64,000 bases of DNA from Planctomycetaceae bacterium (GTDB lineage: Bacteria; Planctomycetota; Planctomycetia; Planctomycetales; Planctomycetaceae). The notes beneath the pieces are model-generated. The model had not been told where the DNA came from. It was given only the letters and a program-made list of their open reading frames with translations, and made no database searches. This document shows, piece after piece, positions 34,635 through 43,689 of the stretch. The stretch is from the NCBI GenBank assembly GCA_029259845.1, contig JAJDEI010000221.1, positions 62,001 through 126,000 on the forward strand, in the 5' to 3' direction. How positions within the stretch are numbered: position 1 is the stretch's first letter; every line of letters begins with the position of its first letter. The position numbers and the translations under genes were made by a program.

Positions 34635-35684
34635 TTATGGCAAAGCGGCCAGGCGATGGGCAGAATTCGGGCGAAACGCCTCGCGGGCGCAGCCGGCTGC
34701 GCCGATGAATCCGGCGTCCGCACCGAGTGTCGCATAGTCGATGACCGTCTTTTCGGCCAAGATGGGGAAGGCGTGATCGCGGACCACCTGCTTAATCTTT
34801 GCCAGGAACCGGCGGCCCAGTGCCGTCTCGTTCCGCCCGAAGGTCATCGCGCCGCCCAGCAGCACCACTTCCGGATTGATCGTGTGCATCATGTTGATGG
34901 AGCCGATTCCCAGGTAGCGGGCCGTCTCCATAATCAGTTCGTCCGCGAGCGTGTCGCCCTGTTCGGCGGCCTCTGCGATCAATTTGGGGTCCAGTTCCCG
35001 ACCTTGCGAGATCCAGTCGGAGAGGACCGAGATTCGTCCGTCAGCAAGTTGCTGCTCGCAGCGGCGGACCAGAGACAGCGCGCTGCCGTACAGCTCCAAC
35101 GCTCCGTGAATGCCGTGAGGCGAGGGCTCGCCTCCGTCCATCTGCACGATCATGTGTCCGCACTCTCCTCCGTGGGAGTGGGCTCCGGTCAGCAGTTTTC
35201 CCTCGATCACGATTCCGCCGCCGATGCCCGTCCCCAGCGTCCAGAACATCAGGCTCCGCGCACTGCTCGCACCACCGACCCAGTACTCTCCGTACGCGGC
35301 GGCGTTGGCATCGTTCTGAAGCACGGTCGGCTTGCCGAACCGCTCCGCCAGCAGGTCCCGCAGCGGCAGGTTCTCCCAACCGGGCAGATTGAACGGATGG
35401 AAGATGATCCCCGCCGGAATGTCCATTGTTCCGGGCGCAGCAACTCCCACGCCGACGATTGAATCCCAATCGGTCCCGCTCTCCTCGATGACCCGCCCGA
35501 CCGCCTCTTCGATCCGTTGCAGTCCCGCATCCAACCCTTCGCGGAGCCGGTTGGGGCGGCTCTGTTTGGCGAGCGGCGTGCCCGCATCGTCGACGATGCC
35601 GACGTTGATCGACGTGCCGCCGATGTCGATGCCGACGTAGTGGTTGGCGTGATTGGCTGCTCTCACCTGCCCGTTATTCCTCAT
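34635..35684 (-). CDS. ROK family sugar kinase (glucokinase-like)
   Basis: A 349-aa protein. ATG 35684 is chosen because the ROK sequence starts soon after; the in-frame extension to 35768 is not protein-like. The phosphate-binding motif is HYVGIDIGGTSINVGIVDDA, followed by VGVGVAAPGTMD, PTVLQNDANAAAYGEYWVGG with the catalytic Asp, and LGTGIGGGIVIEGKLLTGAH. The usual zinc motif (CxCGxxGCxE) after GECGHM is replaced by PSPHGIHGALE, with no cysteine there. It probably phosphorylates glucose or a related sugar using ATP. The missing zinc site is odd for an active ROK enzyme, although zinc-free variants are known to exist. Confidence 0.88.
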   Translation of the reverse strand: MRNNGQVRAANHANHYVGIDIGGTSINVGIVDDAGTPLAKQSRPNRLREGLDAGLQRIEEAVGRVIEESGTDWDSIVGVGVAAPGTMDIPAGIIFHPFNLPGWENLPLRDLLAERFGKPTVLQNDANAAAYGEYWVGGASSARSLMFWTLGTGIGGGIVIEGKLLTGAHSHGGECGHMIVQMDGGEPSPHGIHGALELYGSALSLVRRCEQQLADGRISVLSDWISQGRELDPKLIAEAAEQGDTLADELIMETARYLGIGSINMMHTINPEVVLLGGAMTFGRNETALGRRFLAKIKQVVRDHAFPILAEKTVIDYATLGADAGFIGAAGCAREAFRPNSAHRLAALP

Positions 35685-36095
35685 GCCCTGCTCACTCAAC
35701 GACGGTGAATCGTTCGACTCCGGATTTCCACGTGAGGTCGGCCGGATGCCGGCGACTTTGCGGAACACATGACGTCATCAGGTCCCCCAGGAAGCAGCTT
35801 CATCCGAGATCGGCTTGGGCGACAGCCCGTAGGCCCCCATCGCGAATGCACCCCCTCTTTTATCATGGCCACCCGGATGACCAATTGCCATGACTCTCCG
35901 TTAGACACATTCAAAGTTTCACAAGGGGAGGACATCTCGGCCCATTGACCGTACTCAGTCGTCCCCAGTTCGGTTGTCAAATACCGTGTGACGCAAGTTC
36001 TTTACGCCGAAGGCGTTCAACATCACAGCCCAGGGTCGCGAACGAAGCGGGCGCACCCTGGGGGGACTTCTCGCGTGGTCGATCGCAAATCCAGG
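35685..36095. other. 411-bp intergenic region with a palindromic repeat
   Basis: No gene was recognised. It contains the family D repeat at 36005-36062. The stretch directly before the ROK gene start should hold its promoter, but no boxes were clear. Confidence 0.55.
36005..36062. repeat. Palindromic repeat, family D
   Basis: Begins CGCCGAAGGCGTTCAACATC and ends with the hairpin arms CCCAGGGT (36029-36036) and ACCCTGGG (36055-36062). The sequence resembles a repeat that I recall from many planctomycete intergenic regions; that link is from memory and unverified. Only one copy is in this window. Confidence 0.6.
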
Positions 36096-37217
36096 TCAAC
36101 GGGGATCGGCCTCTTCCAAGGGGATCGTTGAATCACCCTGCAACTCGGCGGAACATTCCTGGCCGTACGCCTCGTTTTTCATAAACTCTCTCAGCAATGA
36201 GGTTGCGTACGCGCCCCGGTTGAGCTCGAACCTCAGCCGCAGCCCCGGTTCGGCAGCTTTGATGGTGAGATCGCGCGCCACAGCCAACAGAGGGCGGCGA
36301 GTTCCGGGCAGCAGTTTTCGCCAGGCGGCAAAGCTGCCCGGCGTCAGTCCAAACACAGCCAGCGCTGCGAGTTCACGATCGGCCGCTTCTCCGGTTGGGT
36401 GCCGCATTTTCAGGCCAAACATCGGTCCGCTGATGACCGTTTCGCCCTGCTCGAAGCGTTCCTGCTCGCGGGGGGCGTCTTCGGCCACAAACGGCCCGCC
36501 GCTTGCCCGGACCTGCATCACATCCCCCGGCAGCACCCGGTCCAGCAGTCCGTCTCTGATCCGCTTGCTGAGGACTTCGTTGAAGATGGCCGACTGAACC
36601 GCAGACAGTGACAACCGCAGCAGAAACCGCCGGCGGTTCCGAGGAATGTCCCGCTCCGACTTGCGGCCGGCCAGGAGGTCAAGCCCCAGCGACAAGGTCT
36701 CCCCCCCATGGCCGAAGCGTTGGCTGCCGTAGTTGTTGGGGAAACCTCGCTGTCTGATCACCTCGGCGATCGGCGTCGCCCGCGCGGCGGTGTCGTGGCA
36801 TGTCTCACGCACAAGCACCTCAAAGCCGTTGCCCTTCAAGTGACCCGTCTTGAGCTTGTTGCCGTGTCTCGCGACCCGGATGACTCGGATCGAATCTGTT
36901 TCGATCGCCGCGATGCGGTCCTCGCACCGCGCCGGTACGGAGACGTGCTGTCGAGTTATGGCCCGGCGATCCTTCAACCCGGCGACGCCGACGTCCGCGC
37001 GGCCGACGCTGAGCGCCTTCGCGATCTGCTGCGTCAACATTTCCGCAGAGACGTCGCGCTTCTCGATCCACAGAAACAAATGGTCGCCCTCCCCGCACGG
37101 CTCGTACAGCGGGAGTTCCTCGACGCAAAAGTCCTCCGGTTCACGCTTGATGACGCCACCCACACCGGGTAGTTCCGCCGTGAGGTAGGGGAGCGGTTTG
37201 GTGGCTTGAGGCGACAT
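36096..37217 (-). CDS. truD: tRNA pseudouridine-13 synthase
   Basis: A 373-aa enzyme converting uridine 13 of tRNA to pseudouridine. The catalytic motif AGLKDRRAITRQHVSV is present near residue 80, and FPNNYGSQRFGHGGETL is the second conserved segment. The N-terminus (GGVIKREPEDFCVEELPLYE) is typical. Length fits the family. The start codon overlaps the stop of the upstream DUF6807 gene (ATGA), so the two are translationally coupled even though their functions appear unrelated. Confidence 0.95.
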   Translation of the reverse strand: MSPQATKPLPYLTAELPGVGGVIKREPEDFCVEELPLYEPCGEGDHLFLWIEKRDVSAEMLTQQIAKALSVGRADVGVAGLKDRRAITRQHVSVPARCEDRIAAIETDSIRVIRVARHGNKLKTGHLKGNGFEVLVRETCHDTAARATPIAEVIRQRGFPNNYGSQRFGHGGETLSLGLDLLAGRKSERDIPRNRRRFLLRLSLSAVQSAIFNEVLSKRIRDGLLDRVLPGDVMQVRASGGPFVAEDAPREQERFEQGETVISGPMFGLKMRHPTGEAADRELAALAVFGLTPGSFAAWRKLLPGTRRPLLAVARDLTIKAAEPGLRLRFELNRGAYATSLLREFMKNEAYGQECSAELQGDSTIPLEEADPR

Positions 37218-38152
37218 CAGATCCGTTCGATTTCAAACCGAGTATGCGGCCCAGTCGCCCGGATGACACGAGAGCGCGGCTGCTGCGCCCAGTCGGCCGC
37301 CATGTCTGCCGCACGCGCAAGATCAACAGTGCCATTGTGAGCGTGCAGCAGGTATCGCAGCAGCAGGGGCTGTCGCTTCGTCGTGACGACCGACCCGTCG
37401 CGGCAGACCGATGCACTCATCCAACCGTCGCCGCGGACGTGCCACTTTGAGGGAAACGAAACGTTGTCCGGGTGGTCGAAGTACGTGATTCCCTCGGTGA
37501 CGACGTGGCGCGCGCCGTCCGAATCAACTGGCACTGGTCCGCTGTAATCCATCCATGCCGCGGGTTGACCGAACAATTCGGATTCGCCGGTCTTGCCGCT
37601 GCTTCCCGTCGGATGCCCCCCGCCAAAGTGAGCCGAGATCGTTTTCGCCATCCGCACGGCGAGGAAGCCGAGATTCGTCTGTTGAAACTCAATCTCCTCC
37701 GCGACTGGCGTGAAGGTCGACTGCAATTCGAGCGTGTACTCTCCGTCGCCCAGCGGGCGCAGGAAGGCGATCAGCTCCTGTTCGATGAGCGGTTGCGGAT
37801 CGTGCCCGTCGTACCAACCGAGCCTGACCGCCATTGCTGCCGCCTGATCACCGTCCGCGTAGGCGAGCCATTGCTGTTGCCGGATGCGGGCGGCCGTGTT
37901 GTCGCTCCAGAAGTCGATGCCCAGCAGCTTCTGATGCGCGAACCAGACGGACCGGTGATGGTCATGGTCGGGGGCCCCCGGATGCCCCATCCGCGTGAGC
38001 GACGCCCCGGATCGAGGTCCCCGCATCGGGAAGAAGAACGGCCGCGGAGACTGCGGTCCAAAATGCCACCGCGTCACCTCCCGTCCGTCAACGCGGAACG
38101 ACACCTGATGTTCCGGGAGCGGAACGACCTCACAGCGAAACAGGTCAGTCAT
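37217..38152 (-). CDS. DUF6807 (PmoA-like) protein
   Basis: A 311-aa protein starting at ATG 38152; the in-frame extension to 38185 is not conserved-looking. Conserved-looking segments include PRPFFFPMRGPRSGASLTRM, DHDHHRSVWFAHQKLLGIDF, and near the C-terminus GITYFDHPDNVSFPSKWHVR and LLRYLLHAHNGTVDLARAAD. This family is common in planctomycetes and related phyla. It has a beta-sandwich fold and is found near carbohydrate metabolism genes, but the reaction is unknown. No signal peptide is present, so it is probably cytoplasmic. It overlaps truD downstream. Confidence 0.82.
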   Translation of the reverse strand: MTDLFRCEVVPLPEHQVSFRVDGREVTRWHFGPQSPRPFFFPMRGPRSGASLTRMGHPGAPDHDHHRSVWFAHQKLLGIDFWSDNTAARIRQQQWLAYADGDQAAAMAVRLGWYDGHDPQPLIEQELIAFLRPLGDGEYTLELQSTFTPVAEEIEFQQTNLGFLAVRMAKTISAHFGGGHPTGSSGKTGESELFGQPAAWMDYSGPVPVDSDGARHVVTEGITYFDHPDNVSFPSKWHVRGDGWMSASVCRDGSVVTTKRQPLLLRYLLHAHNGTVDLARAADMAADWAQQPRSRVIRATGPHTRFEIERI

Positions 38153-38206
38153 GGCGATCGAAACAGGGCGAGGGACCAAAAGCACCGGACCTATCCGTCA
38201 GGCGGT

Positions 38207-39211
38207 TCACGGTGACTCGTCACTATCGTCGACTGGGCGCGGCAACGCCAGTCTCCACCCCACCAGTCCGCACAAGCACGTGCCGAAGGCATTCGCAGTA
38301 CCGTGCAGGGCCCGCATCCAAGGGATATCCAGCCATTCCGGCCCTCCCAGGTACCGCATGCCATACAGGCCCGAGAGCACCATCGCCCCCGTCAGACACA
38401 TCGACGACAGGGATAACAGCAAGCGGCTGGTCGCCGGGATGTCCCTGCGGATGGCCGACGAAAGCTGTAGCCAGGCGGTGAGCATCGCTGCCAGCGACAG
38501 TTCCCAGGCGATCACACTTTCCAGCAGGGGCGTGAAGCCGAAATGCGACGACGTGATGCCGACGGCTGTCAGGGGAATGCCGGCGATCACGCCCACGCAT
38601 GCGATTGTTGCCAATCGGCCGGGGTTTGTCCGAGCCGCCCACGCGGTCATGATCGGCAGCAGAATGCCCGCATAGTGAAAGTGGATGGCGGTCAGCAGGA
38701 CAATTACTTCCCGGTAACCAAGCGGCCACTGGCCTAACCGCCACAGCATCAACCACGTCGAACCGGCCACGATATACACAAGGCCCGCTTCGAGGCACAG
38801 CTCAGAAAGCCCGCGCTGGGAGCGACTCCGAAATCGTATCATGCCACATCCCGCGATCAGTCCTGTCACCGCCAGCCAGGGCAGCGTGAGGAGGGCAGAC
38901 GTCATCCCTTGAGGGATTATGCATGCGGGCACAAGCAACCATGCCGCCGGCCCTTGCAAGCAGATGACCCATTTGAGCCATCGCCGTGCCGAAACAGGCC
39001 ACCACTCGCGTTGCAACAACGCTAACAACAAGGGAAACAGAACGAGCGGGCTGAACAACAGCAGCGTTACCGCCCACGACGTCTGCAGAGGAGCGACGCC
39101 CGTCATCACGGCTCGCCACAGCCAGAACGTAGCACCGACACAAAGGCTGATCCGTAGGAACATAAGCCGGCCGGCATGCAGAACGGTTTTGTCGACGTTT
39201 TCCTCAGTCAT
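38207..39211 (-). CDS. YndJ-like multi-pass membrane protein
   Basis: A 334-aa protein with about nine hydrophobic segments, for example ISLCVGATFWLWRAVMTGVA, AVTLLLFSPLVLFPLLLALL and LLVPACIIPQGMTSALLTLP. The segment VIVLLTAIHFHYAGILLPIM resembles the conserved HFHYAG part of YndJ-family proteins. Function unknown. Its start codon region overlaps the end of the upstream DUF1990 gene by 8 bp, and the same pairing is known in other bacteria, which supports the assignment. It is separated from the DUF6807 gene by 54 bp. Confidence 0.78.
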   Translation of the reverse strand: MTEENVDKTVLHAGRLMFLRISLCVGATFWLWRAVMTGVAPLQTSWAVTLLLFSPLVLFPLLLALLQREWWPVSARRWLKWVICLQGPAAWLLVPACIIPQGMTSALLTLPWLAVTGLIAGCGMIRFRSRSQRGLSELCLEAGLVYIVAGSTWLMLWRLGQWPLGYREVIVLLTAIHFHYAGILLPIMTAWAARTNPGRLATIACVGVIAGIPLTAVGITSSHFGFTPLLESVIAWELSLAAMLTAWLQLSSAIRRDIPATSRLLLSLSSMCLTGAMVLSGLYGMRYLGGPEWLDIPWMRALHGTANAFGTCLCGLVGWRLALPRPVDDSDESP

Positions 39212-39833
39212 CTTCGCCCTCCCGGCATGTCACGGGAAGAGCAGGCCGGTCCTGCGATATCGCCGTTGTTGCCGCCTGAAGAGCCGCCAATGAGTCTCGC
39301 GCGAACCGACGCTGCAAGCGACGAATCGCCGGATGGACGGCGCGCGCCAGCCAATGCCGCGGCCGCGCATACGACGACAGGTCGTACGACACGCGATCAT
39401 CCGACTTGTCCCACTCAACGCAGAAACACTCCGCTCCTTCAAGCATGTGGCCGCAGAGCGTCGCGTAGGTGATCGCCAGCCGAGCGGTCTCATCGTCGTC
39501 GCACTCGCTGATGTCAATCACGCGGCAGGCGTTCACGCTCCACAAGCCCAGACAACGCGCGACGACCGCCACAGTTTGCCCGAGACGAGCAGCTCGGTGA
39601 GACGGGTGTACGGCGATCCAACCGCCGGGAAACTGCTTCCACTGCGAGACGGCAGCCCGCGCGGCAGCGAATGCGTCCGCGCCACTTCCCAGGCAGCCGC
39701 GATGATGATTGCGGACGAATCCGGCGGGAACAGGGTCGGGAATACGAACGTCGTCAGAGAAAACCGCCTCCCGCTCCTGACAGCGGACGTATCGGTCGAG
39801 AACGGCAGTGGTCGGATGTTTCAGGCAAATCAT
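39204..39833 (-). CDS. DUF1990 family protein
   Basis: A 209-aa protein. Family-like segments are FAAARAAVSQWKQFPGGWIA, GQTVAVVARCLGLWSVNACR and YATLCGHMLEGAECFCVEWD, followed by VSYDLSSYARPRHWLARAVH and PAIRRLQRRFARDSL. DUF1990 proteins have a lipid-binding-like (START) fold and unknown function. It overlaps the downstream YndJ-like gene by 8 bp, a recurrent neighbour, so the two very probably act together at the membrane. Start at 39833 gives the expected length. Confidence 0.85.
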   Translation of the reverse strand: MICLKHPTTAVLDRYVRCQEREAVFSDDVRIPDPVPAGFVRNHHRGCLGSGADAFAAARAAVSQWKQFPGGWIAVHPSHRAARLGQTVAVVARCLGLWSVNACRVIDISECDDDETARLAITYATLCGHMLEGAECFCVEWDKSDDRVSYDLSSYARPRHWLARAVHPAIRRLQRRFARDSLAALQAATTAISQDRPALPVTCREGEDD

Positions 39834-40273
39834 GGCGGCAACCTCTCCGGGAGCACAGACCGCAATCGGAGGCTGTCCTTAACAGGCGAATCGCTGTGCC
39901 GCGATCAATGATCGAGCCGATTTGTGGAGCGCTGCGATGAAGAGCGGTGGCGTCGGCTGACAGCGTCGCGAAACCCGCCGGCCGAGTGACCGCTGGGCGG
40001 TTCTCGGCAGAGAAGGGAAATGCGGATCAAGCGGATCGGAGCCGATCTGGGCGGATCGGATTGCTGGTCTGCTATGATCCCCGGCAATCTGCGGCTATCC
40101 GTTTCATCCGCGTTTCCGTTGTCTCCATGCGACCAGCAGTCTCCATGTGGCCAACATCGGCCGGACAGCGGGCGACCGGCTCGCTGTCCCGTTCCTCACG
40201 CCAGGACCCTGAACTGCGGAAGCGGCTGACCTCGAATGACTGACGAGAGTGTTGTGGATTCAAGCTTGGTGGC
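39834..40273. other. 440-bp intergenic region
   Basis: No gene was recognised. Bases 40021-40065 contain repeated GCGGATC units separated by variable spacers. The region lies upstream of the DUF1990/YndJ pair and downstream of the gltA-Uma2 unit, both on the minus strand, so it should contain a promoter for the former. None could be placed. Confidence 0.5.
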
Positions 40274-40969
40274 CTAGACGTCCTGTCCCGACTGCCGCAG
40301 ACGTTCTCGGAGCCTTGCCAGTTCCTCCTCAGCCGCCTCGCGGGCCGCGCGTTCGATCTCCCGCTGGCGGTGTTCGAACTCCCGCTGGCGGCGTTCGAAC
40401 TCTCCTTCGGTGAGCAGTGTCTCACCCGTGGCGAGATCCTGCAGGACCAGCGAGCAGCTCTCCAGCCGCAGCTTCAGACCGAGCGTTTCCGAGATGAGCC
40501 AGCCGTCTGCGTCCGGCTCGAGGACGCAGAAATCGTCGTCCGCCTTGCGGAAACCTCGCAGTGGCGGGTCGAGGTAATCGCTGGTCGGGTCGTACAGAAA
40601 GTATTCCTGGACCCCAATCGTGTCGAACACCCGCGGCTTGAAGACCGTGTCCTCGCGCTGCGACCCGCGTGAGGTGATTTCAAACACAACTTGCGGCGGC
40701 GAAGGCTCCTCCCAGATCTTGTAGACCCTCCGGAGATGGGGATCGCAGTCGGTGATCACGAACACATCGGGCACAATGAACTTGCGGGGGTTGCCTTCTT
40801 CGTAGTAGACGAGCAGGTTTGCAGCGACATACGTATTCTGCTCACGGTATCGCCACTTCAGCATGTCACGCAGGCGGATGATCCATTCGATGTGAACGTC
40901 GGTCTCACCCATCGGCTGGCCATCGGATTCGGGGTAGTCGATCTCGACCGGCGTGGAAGCGGCGCTCAT
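40274..40969 (-). CDS. Uma2 family endonuclease-like protein with C-terminal coiled coil
   Basis: A 231-aa protein. The Uma2 core is recognisable: HIEWIIRLRDMLKWRYREQN, KFIVPDVFVITD (acidic site), PPQVVFEITSRGS, DTIGVQEYFLYDPTSDY. The residue expected after the conserved Glu differs from the K/Q usually seen (EITS), so nuclease activity is uncertain. The last 60 residues are a charged Arg/Glu-rich helix (FERRQREFEHRQREIERAAR) likely to form a coiled coil. It starts only 3 bp after the gltA stop, so it is probably cotranscribed with gltA. Another Uma2 gene is at 32054-32614. Confidence 0.87.
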   Translation of the reverse strand: MSAASTPVEIDYPESDGQPMGETDVHIEWIIRLRDMLKWRYREQNTYVAANLLVYYEEGNPRKFIVPDVFVITDCDPHLRRVYKIWEEPSPPQVVFEITSRGSQREDTVFKPRVFDTIGVQEYFLYDPTSDYLDPPLRGFRKADDDFCVLEPDADGWLISETLGLKLRLESCSLVLQDLATGETLLTEGEFERRQREFEHRQREIERAAREAAEEELARLRERLRQSGQDV

Positions 40970-40972
40970 GGT

Positions 40973-42259
40973 TCATCCTCGCTGGTCAAACGGCACGTAA
41001 TTTCGGTTGCGTTCGCCGAGGTAGACCTGCCGCGGGCGTTGGATCCGTTTTTCCTGGTCGACCATCAACTCTTGCCATTGGGCCAGCCAGCCGACCGTTC
41101 TCGGGATCGCGAACATCACCGGGAACATGGTCGTTGGCAGCCCGATCGCCTGATAGATGAGACCGGAGTAGAAGTCGACATTCGGGTACAACTTGCGTTC
41201 GACGAAATACTCGTCTTCGAGGGCGATCCGCTCCAGCTCGAGGGCGACATCCAGTAAGGGAGTGCGACCGGTCACTTCGAAAACTTCGTCCGCACACTCC
41301 TTGATAATCCGGGCACGCGGATCGTAGTTCTTGTAGACGCGGTGCCCGAAGCCCATCAGACGCATTTCGCCCTTCTTCACGCGGTCGATGTAGCCCGGCA
41401 CGTTCTTGAGATCACCGATCTCATTGAGCATCTTGAGGACCGCCTCGTTTGCTCCGCCGTGCAATGGTCCGTACAGGGCGGCAGCCGCCCCGGCGAGGGC
41501 CGAATAGGGATCGGCATCCGAGGAACCAATCGCCCGCATCACACTGGCCGAGCAGTTCTGTTCGTGGTCGGCATGCAGGATGAACAGGATGTCCAGCGCC
41601 CGCACGAGCGCCGGCTCCGGCGTGTACGGGTTGTCCGTCATCTTGAACATCATGTGCAGGAAGTTTTCAGTGTAGTTCCGGTCGTTCTTCGGATAGTTGT
41701 ACGGATGGCCCTGCGAATGCCGATAGGTGAACGCCGCCAGCGTAGGCACCTTGGCGATCAGCCGCTTCGCTTGCAGCATGCGGTTTGCCTCGCAGTGCAC
41801 CTCCTTGGCTTCGGGGTAGAAGGTCGAGAGCGCGGCCACCGTGCTGATCAACATTCCCATGGGATGCGCGTCGTAACGGAACGTCGCCATTTGTTCCTTG
41901 ATGTTTTCGTGCACCATCGTGTGCATGCGCAGCGACTGTACCCATTCGTCCAATTGCGGCTGACTGGGCAACTCGCCGTACAACAACAGGTACGCGACCT
42001 CTTTGAAGGTGCACTTCTCCGCGAGTTGCTCGATCGGATATCCCCGGTACTCCAGGATGCCCCGATCGCCGTCGATATACGTCACCGTGCTCTGGCAGGA
42101 GGCCGTGTTCGTGTAACCGGGATCGTATGTCATCATCCCGAAATCACCGCTTTCGACTTTGATCTGTCGCAGGTCCATTGCCCGGATCGTGTCGTGCTCG
42201 ATCGGAATCTCGTACGTCTTGCCGGTTCGGTTGTCGGTAATCGTCAGGGTGTTAGGCAT
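40973..42259 (-). CDS. gltA: Citrate synthase (type II)
   Basis: A 428-aa enzyme joining acetyl-CoA and oxaloacetate to give citrate and CoA. Catalytic His residues lie in ILHADHEQNCS and GFGHRVYKNYDPRA, and the third catalytic residue, an Asp, is in PNVDFYSGLIYQAIG. The length and the N-terminal beta domain (LTITDNRTGKTYEIPIEHDT) fit the hexameric GltA type. It lies 61 bp downstream of nadA. The 40 bp before its start codon are a C-rich repeat similar to the one before ettA, with no visible Shine-Dalgarno sequence. A hairpin (42301-42322) overlaps the nadA stop. Confidence 0.97.
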   Translation of the reverse strand: MPNTLTITDNRTGKTYEIPIEHDTIRAMDLRQIKVESGDFGMMTYDPGYTNTASCQSTVTYIDGDRGILEYRGYPIEQLAEKCTFKEVAYLLLYGELPSQPQLDEWVQSLRMHTMVHENIKEQMATFRYDAHPMGMLISTVAALSTFYPEAKEVHCEANRMLQAKRLIAKVPTLAAFTYRHSQGHPYNYPKNDRNYTENFLHMMFKMTDNPYTPEPALVRALDILFILHADHEQNCSASVMRAIGSSDADPYSALAGAAAALYGPLHGGANEAVLKMLNEIGDLKNVPGYIDRVKKGEMRLMGFGHRVYKNYDPRARIIKECADEVFEVTGRTPLLDVALELERIALEDEYFVERKLYPNVDFYSGLIYQAIGLPTTMFPVMFAIPRTVGWLAQWQELMVDQEKRIQRPRQVYLGERNRNYVPFDQRG

Positions 42260-42296
42260 GGTCGGGAGTCGCGGATCGGGGGATCGGGGGTCAGGG
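42260..42296. repeat. C-rich imperfect repeat directly upstream of gltA
   Basis: In the direction of gltA transcription, imperfect units of the CCCCGATC and CCCCTGA kind fill the ~37 bp before the start codon. The pattern closely resembles the 14-bp tandem repeats before ettA (55101-55142). No purine-rich ribosome binding site is left in this space. Confidence 0.7.
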
Positions 42297-42300
42297 AAAC

Positions 42301-42322
42301 AGCACGGGACGGATTCCGTGCT
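42301..42322. repeat. Hairpin overlapping the nadA stop codon
   Basis: 7-bp arms AGCACGG (42301-42307) and CCGTGCT (42316-42322) flank an 8-nt loop. No T-run follows on the minus strand, so a simple terminator is not supported; it might limit readthrough from nadA into gltA or protect the nadA end. Confidence 0.5.
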
Positions 42323-43358
42323 AGTCCCCGTTCATTTTAGCCGCCTGCCGGGTGTTCTCCAGCAGACTGCGCTCCAGGACGTCTTTGGCTTTGTCGAAGT
42401 AGGACTGCCAGGTGATTTCCGGTTGTCCGTCTCTCAGGCAGTCGCGGACTTTCTGCAGAGTGTTTCGAGCCATGTGGGGGCAGCGGTTGCACGCACAGGT
42501 CTCGCCGGTTTCCGTCATGATGCCCGGCACGGGAATGTAGGCGTGCTGCGGGGCGGATCGTTTGAGCGGGTGGATCATTTCCGATTCGGTCGCCACGAGA
42601 ATCGTTGCCGGCTTGTCGAGCGACATGCAAAACTGCCGCATTTTCTCCGTCCCGCCGACGAAATCGCTCACCTCCAGAATGTTCTGCGGACATTCCGGAT
42701 GGGCCACGACCAGGGACCCCGGATGGTTCCGCTTGGCCCGCAGTAGGTCCTGCAGGCTGAACATCTCGTGCACCATACAGGCTCCCGGCCACAGAATCAT
42801 CTCGCGGCCGGTCACTTCCATCAGATATCGGCCGAGATGCTGGTCCGGCACGAACAGGATCTCCTTGTCCTCAGGGACGCGTTCCTCAATCAACTCGCGG
42901 GCGTTGCCGCTGGTGACAATCCAGTCGCACAGGCTCTTGACCGCAGCGGACGTGTTGATGTAGGCGACAGTCACGAAGTCCCGTTCCTCGTCGCGCAGCT
43001 CCTTCTGAAATGCCGCCAACCGATCGGGCGGGCAGCTCTCAGCGAGCGAACATCCGGCCAGTAAGTCGGGAATGAGCACCCGTTTCTGGCGGTTCATGAT
43101 CTTGGCTGACTCGGCCATGAAGTGCACGCCGGCAAACACAATCGTCGACTGCCCGACCTGCGTCGCGTCCCGCGCGAGTTTCAGCGAGTCTCCCGTGTAA
43201 TCGGCGATGTCCTGAATCTCGCCGTCGACATAAAAATGCGCAAGAATCACCGCGTCCTTCTCGACTTTCAGACGATCGATCTCGTCCATCAAATCGAGCG
43301 GATCTTCGAACGACCGCTCATCGCGGTCGTCGGCCAGGATGGGGCTCAGATTGCTCAT
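42321..43358 (-). CDS. nadA: Quinolinate synthase
   Basis: A 345-aa enzyme condensing iminoaspartate with dihydroxyacetone phosphate to quinolinate in NAD synthesis, using an oxygen-sensitive 4Fe-4S cluster. ATG 43358 is preferred over the TTG three bases upstream. [20 protein letters not shown] is the characteristic N-terminal segment. Candidate cluster cysteines are in [24 protein letters not shown] and [13 protein letters not shown]. Length fits the family. It heads a minus-strand unit nadA-gltA-Uma2. No nadB or nadC gene is in the window. Confidence 0.95.
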   Translation of the reverse strand: MSNLSPILADDRDERSFEDPLDLMDEIDRLKVEKDAVILAHFYVDGEIQDIADYTGDSLKLARDATQVGQSTIVFAGVHFMAESAKIMNRQKRVLIPDLLAGCSLAESCPPDRLAAFQKELRDEERDFVTVAYINTSAAVKSLCDWIVTSGNARELIEERVPEDKEILFVPDQHLGRYLMEVTGREMILWPGACMVHEMFSLQDLLRAKRNHPGSLVVAHPECPQNILEVSDFVGGTEKMRQFCMSLDKPATILVATESEMIHPLKRSAPQHAYIPVPGIMTETGETCACNRCPHMARNTLQKVRDCLRDGQPEITWQSYFDKAKDVLERSLLENTRQAAKMNGD

Positions 43359-43689
43359 CAAGACACCTCGCTGCGGGAATTATAGCCGGTGAGCGCCCCG
43401 TTTGCATGCGGTCGGCCGGTTCTCCGGCTCCCGTCGGCAGGGTGAACGTTTTGTTGAAGTTGGGGCGTCGCGCCAACGGCGGCCAACGCCGTTGGCTCCG
43501 GACTAACACCAATCCACGATTTCGGTTAGCCCGGAGGCATCGGCGACGGCGGATCACCGGCAATCTCCCCATCATGAAACACACGTTCGCACAGTTCCCG
43601 CCGATCGTTGTCGGGAATTCTGCGCCGTATTGAGCTAGAATCGGCACCGGCCCGTTTTTCTCATCGAACCTGCACCCCGGAGATCCCCC
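43359..43689. other. 331-bp divergent intergenic region
   Basis: It separates nadA (minus) from the TIM-barrel isomerase (plus), so both promoters should lie here; none could be placed. It contains the family E repeat (43471-43535). Confidence 0.5.
43471..43535. repeat. Palindromic repeat, family E
   Basis: A hairpin with arms CAACGGCG and CGCCGTTG at the left is followed by a segment bounded by TCCGGACTAA (43497-43506) and TTAGCCCGGA (43526-43535). The sequence resembles a repeat I recall from planctomycete intergenic regions; unverified. One copy in the window. Confidence 0.55.

Noticed and set aside
40021-40065. GCGGATC clusters considered as regulator binding sites
   Set aside because: Spacing is irregular and no regulator gene is nearby; too weak to call an operator.
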